From the NCBI GenBank assembly GCA_002312935.1, contig DCAT01000037.1, positions 1 through 5,304 on the forward strand: DNA of 5,304 nt. The letters are read 5' to 3'. Position numbers and translations under genes: made by a program. Source of the DNA: Oceanospirillaceae bacterium UBA1126 (lineage in GTDB: Bacteria; Pseudomonadota; Gammaproteobacteria; Pseudomonadales; Balneatricaceae). Numbering within the stretch: the stretch's first letter is position 1; each line of letters starts with the position of its first letter. This document shows, one piece after another, positions 1 to 5,304 of the stretch. The notes beneath the pieces are model-generated. The model had not been told where the DNA came from and ran no database searches. It saw only the letters and a program-made list of their open reading frames with translations.

Positions 1-1076
1 CTGTTGCTGGTGGTGGTGGTGAAAGTGCCATGACGGTATTAAAATCCCGCGCTATTTCTGGTAACTCGCCTACAGCAGCCCAGATTAAAGGCCCATCTAT
101 CCAAGAATGGGGTGAGCTAGGATTCTTATCTAGCATTGATGACGTTGCGAAAGCGAACAACTGGGATGAGATTTTGCCAGCAGTTGTTTCTGACGTAATG
201 AAGTATCAAGGTGAATATGTAGCTGCACCAGTAAACGTGCATCGTGTTAACTGGTTGTGGGCAAACCCAGAAGTATTCAACAAAGCTGGTGCTACCATCC
301 CAACGACGTGGGATGACTTTATGGTGCAAGCCCAGAAGCTAAAGGACGCAGGTTTCATTGCTCTAGCCCATGGCGGCCAGGCTTGGCAGGATGCCACTGT
401 GTTTGAAGCTGTGGTATTGGGTGTTGGCGGTGCTGACTACTACAACAAGGCTTTTGTACAGGCAGACATGGATGCGCTTAACAGTGCTACTACCAAAGAA
501 GTATTTGAAACCTTTGGCAAATTGCGCCAGTTTGTTGATATCAACTCTCCTGGCCGTGACTGGAACTTAGCCACGTCTATGGTAATCAATGGTGAAGCTG
601 GAATGCAAATCATGGGTGACTGGGCGAAGGGTGAATTCAAGGTTGCTGGTAAGAACGCAGGTACAGACTATGTTTGTGTTGCGGCTCCAGGCACTTCAGG
701 TGCATATACCTTCAACGTGGACTCATTTGCTTTCTTTAACCAAAGCGATGCTGAAAGTACTGCAGCTCAAAAAGTGATGGCTAAAGAAATCTTAAGTGAA
801 GACTTCCAGCGTGTATTTAACCTTAACAAAGGTTCAATCCCAGCACGTTTAGGTATGGCACGTACCGAGTTTGACTCGTGTGCTCATGACTCTATGGACG
901 CTTTTGTTGCTAGCTCTGCTTCAGGCAGCCTAGTACCAAGTTTTGCCCATGGCATGGCAGTTTCAGAAGCAATTTCTGGCGCTATTTATGACTCAGCAAC
1001 TCAATTCTTTAACTCAGATGACAGTGCAGACCAAGGTGTAGCCCAGCTTGTAGCAGCGGTAGCTGCTGCTAAGTAA
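1..1076 (+). CDS. gtsA: Periplasmic sugar-binding protein of a CUT1 ABC transporter (GtsA-like), 5' end cut by window
   Basis: This is the extracellular solute-binding protein (family 1) that captures a sugar in the periplasm and delivers it to the GtsBC permease. The reading frame is open from base 3 and begins VAGGGGESAMTVLKSRAISG, a conserved stretch that normally follows a signal peptide and an N-terminal HWWTSGGE-type segment. The gene therefore starts upstream of the window, and the ATG at 30 is internal. About 357 residues are visible against roughly 420 in Pseudomonas GtsA. Recognisable family motifs are QIKGPSIQEW, HRVNWLW (240-260), AHGGQAWQD (366-392), INGEAGMQIMGDWAKGEF (ending near 638) and LNKGSIPAR. 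Two cysteines (675-677 and 879-881) sit where Gts proteins have YxC and FDxC, and could form a disulfide. The stop is TAA at 1074-1076. The match to GtsA is from memory and strong. Glucose as substrate is inferred; related hexoses or glycosides are possible. Confidence 0.92.
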   Translation, partial: VAGGGGESAMTVLKSRAISGNSPTAAQIKGPSIQEWGELGFLSSIDDVAKANNWDEILPAVVSDVMKYQGEYVAAPVNVHRVNWLWANPEVFNKAGATIPTTWDDFMVQAQKLKDAGFIALAHGGQAWQDATVFEAVVLGVGGADYYNKAFVQADMDALNSATTKEVFETFGKLRQFVDINSPGRDWNLATSMVINGEAGMQIMGDWAKGEFKVAGKNAGTDYVCVAAPGTSGAYTFNVDSFAFFNQSDAESTAAQKVMAKEILSEDFQRVFNLNKGSIPARLGMARTEFDSCAHDSMDAFVASSASGSLVPSFAHGMAVSEAISGAIYDSATQFFNSDDSADQGVAQLVAAVAAAK

Positions 1077-1117
1077 GCACAGCCCAATAGTCATTACGAG
1101 CTTAATGCCGTAGTGTA

Positions 1118-1139
1118 TGACCTTGTCATTGCAAGGTTA
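1118..1139 (+). promoter_or_regulatory. Stem-loop 1 in the gtsA-gtsB gap
   Basis: The arms TGACCTTG (1118-1125) and CAAGGTTA (1132-1139) pair over 8 bp with one G-U and a 6-base loop. It is the first of three stem-loops after the binding-protein gene. There is no U tract behind it, so it is not a typical intrinsic terminator. A role in protecting the 3' end of the gtsA transcript is inferred. Confidence 0.45.
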
Positions 1140-1142
1140 GTG

Positions 1143-1175
1143 CAGCAATCCTAGCCTCTGGTCTATGGATTGCTG
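1143..1175 (+). promoter_or_regulatory. Stem-loop 2 in the gtsA-gtsB gap, the strongest of three
   Basis: The arms CAGCAATCC (1143-1151) and GGATTGCTG (1167-1175) are perfect 9-bp complements. TAG (1152-1154) and CTA (1163-1165) can extend the stem past a single bulged base at 1166. The sequence after it is GTTACCCC, so the U run of a rho-independent terminator is missing. Such structures between a binding-protein gene and its permease genes often stabilise the upstream message or lower read-through, giving more binding protein than membrane subunits. That role is inferred here. Confidence 0.55.
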
Positions 1176-1184
1176 TTACCCCTT

Positions 1185-1203
1185 GATTCTCGCAACGAGA
1201 GTT
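1185..1203 (+). promoter_or_regulatory. Stem-loop 3 in the gtsA-gtsB gap
   Basis: TTCTCG (1187-1192) and CGAGAG (1196-1201) form a compact stem closed by the triloop CAA, with a G-U at its outer end. One more A-T pair and another G-U extend it to 1185-1203. It is followed by TTGGGAC rather than a U run. It lies about 50 bases upstream of the gtsB start, so it probably does not cover the ribosome binding site. Confidence 0.4.
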
Positions 1204-1254
1204 TGGGACGAATCTTTGCAATGGCATTTTTCTAAAATCTTATTGAGCTAACTC

Positions 1255-2127
1255 ATGTTCGATTATCTTGAAAAACAATTACCCAAACTAATCATGGCCC
1301 CTACGGCCATTGTTATGCTGGTTTGTATGTATGGTTTTATTGGCTGGACTGCGGTGCTGTCCTTCACTAAAAGCCGCATGTTACCTCAGTGGGAGTTTGT
1401 TGGCTGGGAGCAGTACGGGCGTTTATTTGCTAACCCACGTTGGCATGTTGCACTAGATAACCTTCTTGTATTTACCCTGCTGTTTATTATTATTGCCTTA
1501 GTTTTAGGCCTCATGTTGGCGATTTTATTAGATCGCAATATTCGTAACGATGGTGCCTTACGCACCATCTACCTGTATCCCATGGCCGTGTCCTTTATTG
1601 TTACAGGCACAGCATGGAAATGGATTCTTAATCCAGGTTTAGGCATTGAAAAAATGGTGCGTGACCTAGGGTTTACCGATTTTGAATTCCGTTGGTTGGT
1701 GGACCCAGACATGGCCATCTATACCATTGTCATCGCGGCTGTTTGGCAGTCTAGTGGATTTGTTATGGCCATGTTTTTGGCTGGCCTTAGGGGCGTAGAT
1801 GACAGCTTAATTAAAGCTGCGCAAATGGATGGAGCATCCACATTCCGTACCTATTGGCATGTGATCTTGCCAGTTATGCGGCCCGTTTTTTTTGGTGCGG
1901 TGGTTATTCTGAGCCACATTGCCATTAAGAGCTTCGACTTAGTGCAGTCTCTCACTGGAGGTGGCCCAGGCTATTCCTCTGATTTACCCGCGACCTTTAT
2001 GTATACCCACGCCTTTAGCCGTGCACAAATGGGCCTCGGTGCGGCCAGCGCCATGGTTATGTTGGCAGGGGTGATGGCCATTATAGTGCCTTACCTCTAC
2101 TCTGAATTGCGAGGTAAAAAATCATGA
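1255..2127 (+). CDS. gtsB: Sugar ABC transporter inner-membrane permease, MalF-type (GtsB-like)
   Basis: This is one of the two membrane subunits that form the sugar channel. The 290 residues show about six hydrophobic segments, near 13-38, 68-92, 101-121, 153-175, 209-228 and 262-282. The cytoplasmic EAA loop that docks on the ATPase is at about 186-208 (KAAQMDGAS, then ILP at 204-206). Blocks typical of GtsB are RTIYLYPMAVSFIVTGTAWK, FVMAMFLAGLRGVD, AIKSFDLV, GGGPGYSSDLPATFMY and the C-terminal IVPYLYSELR. It lacks the long periplasmic P2 insertion and extra N-terminal helices of E. coli MalF, as expected for Gts-type permeases. The ATG at 1255 is chosen because the next Met (residue 14) would cut into helix 1. 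The upstream ribosome site is weak (TTGAG, 1243-1247). The gene overlaps gtsC by 4 bases, so the two are translationally coupled. Confidence 0.94.
   Translation: MFDYLEKQLPKLIMAPTAIVMLVCMYGFIGWTAVLSFTKSRMLPQWEFVGWEQYGRLFANPRWHVALDNLLVFTLLFIIIALVLGLMLAILLDRNIRNDGALRTIYLYPMAVSFIVTGTAWKWILNPGLGIEKMVRDLGFTDFEFRWLVDPDMAIYTIVIAAVWQSSGFVMAMFLAGLRGVDDSLIKAAQMDGASTFRTYWHVILPVMRPVFFGAVVILSHIAIKSFDLVQSLTGGGPGYSSDLPATFMYTHAFSRAQMGLGAASAMVMLAGVMAIIVPYLYSELRGKKS
2111..2115 (+). promoter_or_regulatory. Ribosome binding site of gtsC, inside the gtsB coding end
   Basis: GAGGT lies 8 bases before the ATG at 2124, within the last codons of gtsB. With the ATGA overlap (2124-2127) it supports this start and coupled translation of the two permeases, which are needed in 1:1 ratio. 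Confidence 0.75.
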
Positions 2128-2990
2128 GGGCCTCAACGACTTCTCATAAACTTTACAAAGCGCTCTTTGTTACGCTGTTATTGGCAGCTGCGTTGGTTTA
2201 CCTTGCGCCCTTGTACGTGATGCTTACCACCTCATTTAAGGGCATAGAAGAAATTCGCAATGGTAATATTTTAGCGCTGCCTGACGCGCTCAATACCAGT
2301 GCATGGTCTAAAGCGTGGAGCAGTGCCTGCACCGGTGGGGACTGCTATGGCCTTGCCCCCTATTTCTGGAACAGTATGCGCATTGTGTTGCCTGCGGTAC
2401 TTATTTCTACAGTTATTGGCGCGTTGAACGGTTATGTATTATCACAATGGCAGTTTAGGGGCAGTAATTTCCTCTTTGGTGCCTTACTGTTTGGTTGCTT
2501 TATTCCGTTTCAGGTTATTTTATTGCCCATGGCTATGTTGTTGGCTTGGTTAGGTTTGGCAAATACGGTAACGGGCTTGGTGCTGGTGCATGTGATTTAT
2601 GGCGTGGCATTTACCACCTTGTTCTTCCGTAACTACTATGTGGGCATACCCACAGAGCTGGTGCGGGCAGCTAGGTTAGATGGCGCAGGTTTCTTCGCAA
2701 TATTTAGGCACGTTTTCCTACCTCTTTCGTCACCTATTATCGTGGTGAGTGTGATTTGGCAGTTTACTCAAATTTGGAACGACTTTCTGTTTGGTGTGGT
2801 TTATTCGGGCCCGGGCACTCAGCCCATTACTGTGGCGCTTAATAACCTGGTTAATACCACTATGGGTGGTAAAGAATATAACGTTGATATGGCTGCTGCT
2901 GTGATTGCTGCCTTACCCACCTTGGTAGTGTATTTAGTCGCTGGTAAATATTTTGTACGCGGCTTAACCGCAGGTGCCGTGAAAGGCTAA
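2124..2990 (+). CDS. gtsC: Sugar ABC transporter inner-membrane permease, MalG-type (GtsC-like)
   Basis: This is the second channel subunit, the partner of GtsB. The 288 residues contain an N-terminal helix (about 12-36, ending LYVMLTTSFK), then hydrophobic segments near 82-104, 114-140, 146-168, 202-226 and 256-276. The EAA loop spans about 180-204 (VRAARLDGAGFFAIFRHVFLP), close to the consensus. Blocks seen in Gts-type permeases are GALNGYVLSQW, LFGCFIPFQVILLP, FTTLFFRNYYVGIP, IWQFTQIWNDFLFG, PITVALNNLVNT and the C-terminal AGKYFVRGLTAGAVKG. The first periplasmic loop carries two close cysteines (residues 69 and 74, ACTGGDC), which I recall in some relatives but not in the Pseudomonas protein. 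Translation ends with TAA followed at once by a second in-frame TAA (2988-2993). Confidence 0.94.
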   Translation: MRASTTSHKLYKALFVTLLLAAALVYLAPLYVMLTTSFKGIEEIRNGNILALPDALNTSAWSKAWSSACTGGDCYGLAPYFWNSMRIVLPAVLISTVIGALNGYVLSQWQFRGSNFLFGALLFGCFIPFQVILLPMAMLLAWLGLANTVTGLVLVHVIYGVAFTTLFFRNYYVGIPTELVRAARLDGAGFFAIFRHVFLPLSSPIIVVSVIWQFTQIWNDFLFGVVYSGPGTQPITVALNNLVNTTMGGKEYNVDMAAAVIAALPTLVVYLVAGKYFVRGLTAGAVKG

Positions 2991-3005
2991 TAAAAAGATT
3001 AAGAC

Positions 3006-3013
3006 AAAGGAAG
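3006..3013 (+). promoter_or_regulatory. Ribosome binding site of the ATPase gene
   Basis: AAAGGAAG precedes the ATG at 3024. The AGGA core ends 12 bases before the start, slightly long. The purine run continues as AGAGAAA, so pairing may occur in a shifted register. It supports the ATG at 3024 as the start. Confidence 0.6.
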
Positions 3014-3023
3014 AGAAACCGAT

Positions 3024-4127
3024 ATGGGTTCCATAAAAATACAACAACTCACCAAATCATTTGGTGATACAGAAGTACTAAAGGGCATTGACCTAGACAT
3101 TAAAGATGGTGAATTTTTGATCTTGGTTGGGCCCTCTGGTTGTGGCAAATCCACACTAATGAATAGCATAGCCGGGTTAGAGGATGTGACCAGTGGCGAT
3201 ATTCTAATCGATGGGAATAATGTTACTGACTTAAGCCCCAAGGAACGTGACATTGCTATGGTGTTCCAATCCTATGCGCTGTATCCCACTATGAGTGTGT
3301 CGCGCAACATTAGCTTTGGCCTAGAGATGCGCAAGGTTCCCAAAGCTGAAATAGAAAAAACGGTGGCTGACGTTTCACAGCTGTTACAAATTGAACACTT
3401 GTTAGACCGCAAACCTAGTGCGCTTTCTGGTGGACAGCGCCAGCGTGTTGCTATGGGCAGGGCGTTAGCACGCAACCCACGGGTGTTTTTGTTTGATGAG
3501 CCCTTGTCTAACTTAGATGCTAAGTTACGGGTAGAAATGCGAACAGAAATTAAGAAGCTGCATAAACGCTTGGGTACTACTATTGTTTATGTAACCCATG
3601 ATCAGGTAGAAGCGATGACCTTAGCAGATCGTATTGCTGTGATGAAAGATGGGCAAGTGCAACAATTTGGCACTCCCTATGAAATTTACAATAATCCAGC
3701 TAATCGGTTTGTAGCTGACTTTATGGGCTCTCCACCCATGAACTTTATTGAATGCGTTGTGCTGGATGATAAATTGGTCATTGAAAGCCAAGGTGAAAAG
3801 TTTGAACTGCACATCAAACATGGTGAGCGTCTTAAGGATGCAGGTGTAGAAACAGTGATTTTAGGCATTCGCCCAGAGATGATCACTGAACCTAAGCCTC
3901 ATGTTGCAGGTGCACTAGTTCACAGCCTATCCATGCAAGTTGATGTGACCGAACCTATGGGACCCGACACCATTGCCTTTGGTCAGTGGAATGGTACTGA
4001 AATTCAAGCAAGATTAAGCCCAGAAGCTGGGGTTGAGGCACAATTGACAGGGCTTATCAAAGTGCAAGTTGATACGAGTAAAGCAGTATTGTTTGATGCC
4101 TTTAGTGGCGCACGAATAGACGCCTAG
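3024..4127 (+). CDS. gtsD: Sugar ABC transporter ATP-binding subunit, MalK/UgpC family (GtsD-like)
   Basis: This cytoplasmic ATPase dimerises and powers transport through GtsBC. In its 367 residues all nucleotide-binding motifs are intact: Walker A GPSGCGKST (36-44), Q-loop glutamine 82, signature LSGGQ (134-138), Walker B VFLFDEP (154-160) with D158 and catalytic E159, D-loop SNLDAKL (162-168) and switch histidine 192. The MGSPPMNF linker near 234-241 leads to a C-terminal OB-fold/TOBE region containing GIRPE (281-285), as in MalK and UgpC. The length is normal for the family. These ATPases are often annotated ugpC and can serve several CUT1 permeases. The name gtsD follows from its place directly after gtsC, 33 bases downstream, so it is very probably in the same transcript. 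In MalK the C-terminal domain also binds regulators such as MalT and EIIA-Glc; whether that applies here cannot be seen. Confidence 0.95.
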   Translation: MGSIKIQQLTKSFGDTEVLKGIDLDIKDGEFLILVGPSGCGKSTLMNSIAGLEDVTSGDILIDGNNVTDLSPKERDIAMVFQSYALYPTMSVSRNISFGLEMRKVPKAEIEKTVADVSQLLQIEHLLDRKPSALSGGQRQRVAMGRALARNPRVFLFDEPLSNLDAKLRVEMRTEIKKLHKRLGTTIVYVTHDQVEAMTLADRIAVMKDGQVQQFGTPYEIYNNPANRFVADFMGSPPMNFIECVVLDDKLVIESQGEKFELHIKHGERLKDAGVETVILGIRPEMITEPKPHVAGALVHSLSMQVDVTEPMGPDTIAFGQWNGTEIQARLSPEAGVEAQLTGLIKVQVDTSKAVLFDAFSGARIDA

Positions 4128-4164
4128 GTGCCGAAAATGTAATTGGCAAAACTTAAGTCGCCAC

Positions 4165-4215
4165 ACCATGCCCAAAGGGCTAGTAGGCCGTCATCTCTAG
4201 TCCTAGGGGCATGGT
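4165..4215. repeat. Long inverted repeat in the convergent gap, possible bidirectional 3'-end structure
   Basis: ACCATGCCC (4165-4173) and GGGCATGGT (4207-4215) are perfect 9-bp complements enclosing 33 bases. TAGG (4184-4187) and CCTA (4202-4205) can pair inside. A competing small hairpin, GCCC-AAA-GGGC (4170-4180), uses part of the left arm. The element begins 37 bases after the ATPase stop, in the gap between two genes transcribed toward each other, so it may mark the 3' end of either message. Neither strand has a U run after the stem, so it is not a standard intrinsic terminator. The rest of the 4128-4371 gap shows only weak short inverted repeats and no convincing gene. Confidence 0.45.
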
Positions 4216-4371
4216 TAATGCAGTTTACATGCTCAAAACTAGCCTTGTGTTAACGTTTTCAATTAGCTGCCAAGCGTTGTGCCGCTAACAATTTGCTATG
4301 GTTTAAGTGCAACTGAACGCATACAGCAGGGGCAATTATAGGCTAACTTGGGCGTCTACCGGAGTCCGTTA

Positions 4372-5106
4372 TTAACGAATTTCGGTACGGTAACTAAAGC
4401 TATCGGCTCGGCCTCTGGTAATTCTAAATTCAACCGGCTGATTGTTTTTACTATAGGTGAGGCGATGCAATACCACTAAGGGATCACCTACCTTTATGCC
4501 TAGCCGAGAGGCTGTGACTTGGTCTGCTATTTCTGCAGTTAGGGATTCTTCCGAGCGAATAATAGGAAGGTTGAATTGATCTACAACTACAGCGTAAAGC
4601 AAATCGGGTATATGAACTTCTTCTTTTTCTAAGCCACGTACTAGGTCGGCAACCCACCAACATTTTTCCACCAATACTGCTTTTTCATCACGAAAACCCA
4701 CACGTTCGATGTAAACCATATCAGTATCGACAGGTACATTAAGCCGCTGACAGATTTTATCACTGCCTTTACGTAGCTCTCTGACCGGTGTTTGTTTGCG
4801 AATACGGACTGGATTTCCCGAATGCGTGCCATAGGAGAAAAAACGAAATAAGCTGTTATTAAAATCAATCCGAGAGACATAGGTCCCCTTGCCTTGATGT
4901 CGGTATAACAAGTTTTGATGAACTAAATTTTCAATAGCTTTCTTTACTGTACCTGTACTTACAGAAAGATGCTTTGCCAGTTGGGGTTCTGAGGGGATTA
5001 AATCTCCAGGAGCTAACTCGCCAGCTGTTATTCGTTCTTGCAGGAAATTTTCTACAACTTTATATAGCGGTGTGCCAGGCACGTTTTTGATAGGCCACTG
5101 TGTCAT
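4372..5106 (-). CDS. GntR-family transcriptional regulator, HutC subgroup with UTRA ligand domain
   Basis: This is a DNA-binding repressor or activator with a small-molecule sensor domain. Counting from the ATG at 5106 (244 residues), the N-terminal winged helix-turn-helix spans about 13-78: PLYKVVENFLQERI, then GDLIPSEPQLAKHLSVS, the recognition helix around TGTVKKAIENL and the wing QGKGTYVS. The UTRA domain covers about 95-240 and ends with the family's PVEFRITRGRADSFSYR pattern (E227, R229). UTRA proteins usually bind sugars, sugar phosphates, amino acids or histidine-pathway compounds. An upstream in-frame TTG at 5136 would add ten residues (254 aa). I prefer the ATG because it is a standard start just ahead of the HTH and has a distant CAGG (5124-5121), while the TTG has no visible ribosome site. 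The gene converges on the gts operon, and its promoter region faces away. Control of the transporter by this protein is plausible but not shown. Confidence 0.9.
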   Translation of the reverse strand: MTQWPIKNVPGTPLYKVVENFLQERITAGELAPGDLIPSEPQLAKHLSVSTGTVKKAIENLVHQNLLYRHQGKGTYVSRIDFNNSLFRFFSYGTHSGNPVRIRKQTPVRELRKGSDKICQRLNVPVDTDMVYIERVGFRDEKAVLVEKCWWVADLVRGLEKEEVHIPDLLYAVVVDQFNLPIIRSEESLTAEIADQVTASRLGIKVGDPLVVLHRLTYSKNNQPVEFRITRGRADSFSYRTEIR

Positions 5107-5164
5107 TAACTGTTTGAAAACCTGTGATTTGTGCAAAAACTGGTGGTTCTATTAGTTGTTAAAG

Positions 5165-5181
5165 AGTAACAGATTGTTACT
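5165..5181. promoter_or_regulatory. 17-bp palindrome in the regulator's leader, candidate operator
   Basis: AGTAACA (5165-5171) and TGTTACT (5175-5181) are perfect 7-bp complements around GAT. The site lies just downstream of the predicted start point of the regulator transcript, a position where a bound repressor would block its own gene. The symmetry and size suit a dimeric helix-turn-helix protein. A hexamer copy, AGTAAC, recurs at 5243-5248. Which protein binds is unknown; the RNA could also fold as a small hairpin. Confidence 0.45.
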
Positions 5182-5194
5182 GACTAATGACAAA

Positions 5195-5203
5195 ATATTA
5201 GCA
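5195..5203 (-). promoter_or_regulatory. Likely extended -10 promoter of the GntR-family gene
   Basis: Read on the minus strand, TGCTAATAT matches the extended -10 form TGnTATAAT at most positions. The matching -35 position, 17 bases upstream, would be ATACAT (5223-5218), which is poor, as is common for extended -10 promoters. Transcription would begin near 5188, giving a leader of about 80 bases before the ATG at 5106. The -35 area falls inside the 5214-5229 palindrome. Confidence 0.4.
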
Positions 5204-5210
5204 TAAAAGC

Positions 5211-5237
5211 TTGACTCATGTATATGAGTTATATAAC
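5211..5237 (+). promoter_or_regulatory. Possible outward (+ strand) promoter toward a gene beyond the right edge
   Basis: TTGACT (5211-5216) matches five of six -35 bases and TATAAC (5232-5237) five of six -10 bases. Their 15-base spacing is shorter than the usual 17. If real, it drives a divergent gene starting after 5304. No open frame of note begins within the remaining bases. The palindrome at 5214-5229 covers half of the -35 box and most of the spacer. Confidence 0.3.
5214..5229. promoter_or_regulatory. 16-bp palindrome ACTCAT-GTAT-ATGAGT, candidate GntR-family operator
   Basis: The arms ACTCAT (5214-5219) and ATGAGT (5224-5229) are perfect complements with a 4-base spacer. The TGTATAT core resembles the A/T-centred palindromes bound by GntR/HutC proteins. 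It sits between the two predicted divergent promoters, overlapping the -35 areas of both, which is where a repressor controlling both directions would bind. Autoregulation by the adjacent gene is the simplest reading but is inferred. Confidence 0.45.
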
Positions 5238-5284
5238 TATGCAGTAACGCTGACGCATTAGTTTAGCGAATCAATAAAAATTAG

Positions 5285-5303
5285 AATAATTTTGATGAGT
5301 CAA
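5285..5303. repeat. Second, degenerate copy of the ATGAGT half-site element at the window edge
   Basis: ATGAGTCAA (5295-5303) is the exact reverse complement of TTGACTCAT (5211-5219). Placed with the same 4-base spacer, the upstream arm AATAAT (5285-5290) matches ACTCAT at four of six positions, so this may be a weaker second operator 71 bases from the first. The window ends directly after it, which limits what can be judged. Confidence 0.3.
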
Positions 5304-5304
5304 T

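Noticed and set aside
9..20. GGT tandem repeat as a microsatellite
   Set aside because: It is four glycine codons of the conserved GGGG motif in this binding-protein family.
30..32. ATG as the true start of the binding-protein gene
   Set aside because: The frame is open upstream to the window edge and encodes the conserved VAGGGGES motif; starting at 30 would remove the signal peptide and the N-terminal lobe strand.
1203..1238. Internal promoter for gtsB (TTGGGA ... TAAAAT)
   Set aside because: The spacing is 24 bases, and no better pair was found in the gap.
2999..3253. 84-residue minus-strand open frame
   Set aside because: It lies almost wholly opposite the conserved Walker A region of the ATPase gene and has no family resemblance; it is a shadow frame.
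4129..4148. Short hairpin TGCCGA/TTGGCA right after the ATPase stop as a terminator
   Set aside because: Six pairs including one G-U, an 8-base loop and no U run; too weak to call.
4211..4288. 25-residue + strand mini-ORF (MVNAVYM start) in the convergent gap
   Set aside because: It begins inside the right arm of the inverted repeat, its only purine-rich run is one base before the ATG, and it has no recognisable features.
4641..4880. 79-residue minus-strand open frame inside the regulator
   Set aside because: It is in another frame of the well-supported UTRA-domain coding sequence, with no independent support.
5123..5136. CRP-like site starting TGTGA upstream of the regulator ATG
   Set aside because: Only the left half matches; the right half (CAAAA) does not resemble TCACA.
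1..5304. CRISPR array, tRNA/rRNA genes, insertion sequence or phage genes
   Set aside because: No regularly spaced direct repeats, tRNA-like cloverleaf, rRNA sequence, transposase or phage motif was seen in reading both strands.

Overview
The window carries most of a carbohydrate uptake locus of the ABC CUT1 type, probably from a marine gammaproteobacterium. The transporter proteins resemble, from memory, the Pseudomonas glucose system GtsABCD along their whole length. Moderate base composition and an A/T-rich regulatory region argue against Pseudomonas itself. The genus cannot be fixed from this sequence, and the organism call is inference.

Layout on the + strand: the window opens inside a periplasmic sugar-binding protein gene (gtsA-like, 1-1076), whose signal peptide and first several dozen residues lie upstream of base 1. 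A 178-base gap with three consecutive stem-loops follows. Then come two inner-membrane permease genes, gtsB-like (1255-2127) and gtsC-like (2124-2990), which overlap by ATGA. The ATPase gene, gtsD/malK/ugpC-like (3024-4127), starts 33 bases after gtsC. Together these encode a complete importer: binding protein, two six-helix permeases and the nucleotide-binding subunit.

A 244-base gap (4128-4371) separates the transporter from a convergent minus-strand gene for a GntR-family regulator of the HutC/UTRA subgroup. The gap holds a long inverted repeat but no clear intrinsic terminator. Beyond the regulator start (5107-5304) is an A/T-rich control region with two good palindromes, a likely extended -10 promoter for the regulator, and a possible promoter facing out of the right edge. 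This suggests that a divergent gene lies just outside the window and that the regulator controls itself and that neighbour.

Working model: the transporter brings a sugar, most simply glucose or a related hexose or glycoside, into the cytoplasm, and the UTRA regulator senses a sugar or sugar phosphate. The substrate and the regulatory link are inferred. I see no RNA genes, CRISPR arrays, insertion sequences or clear novel system. The noncoding structures are the parts most worth a second look.
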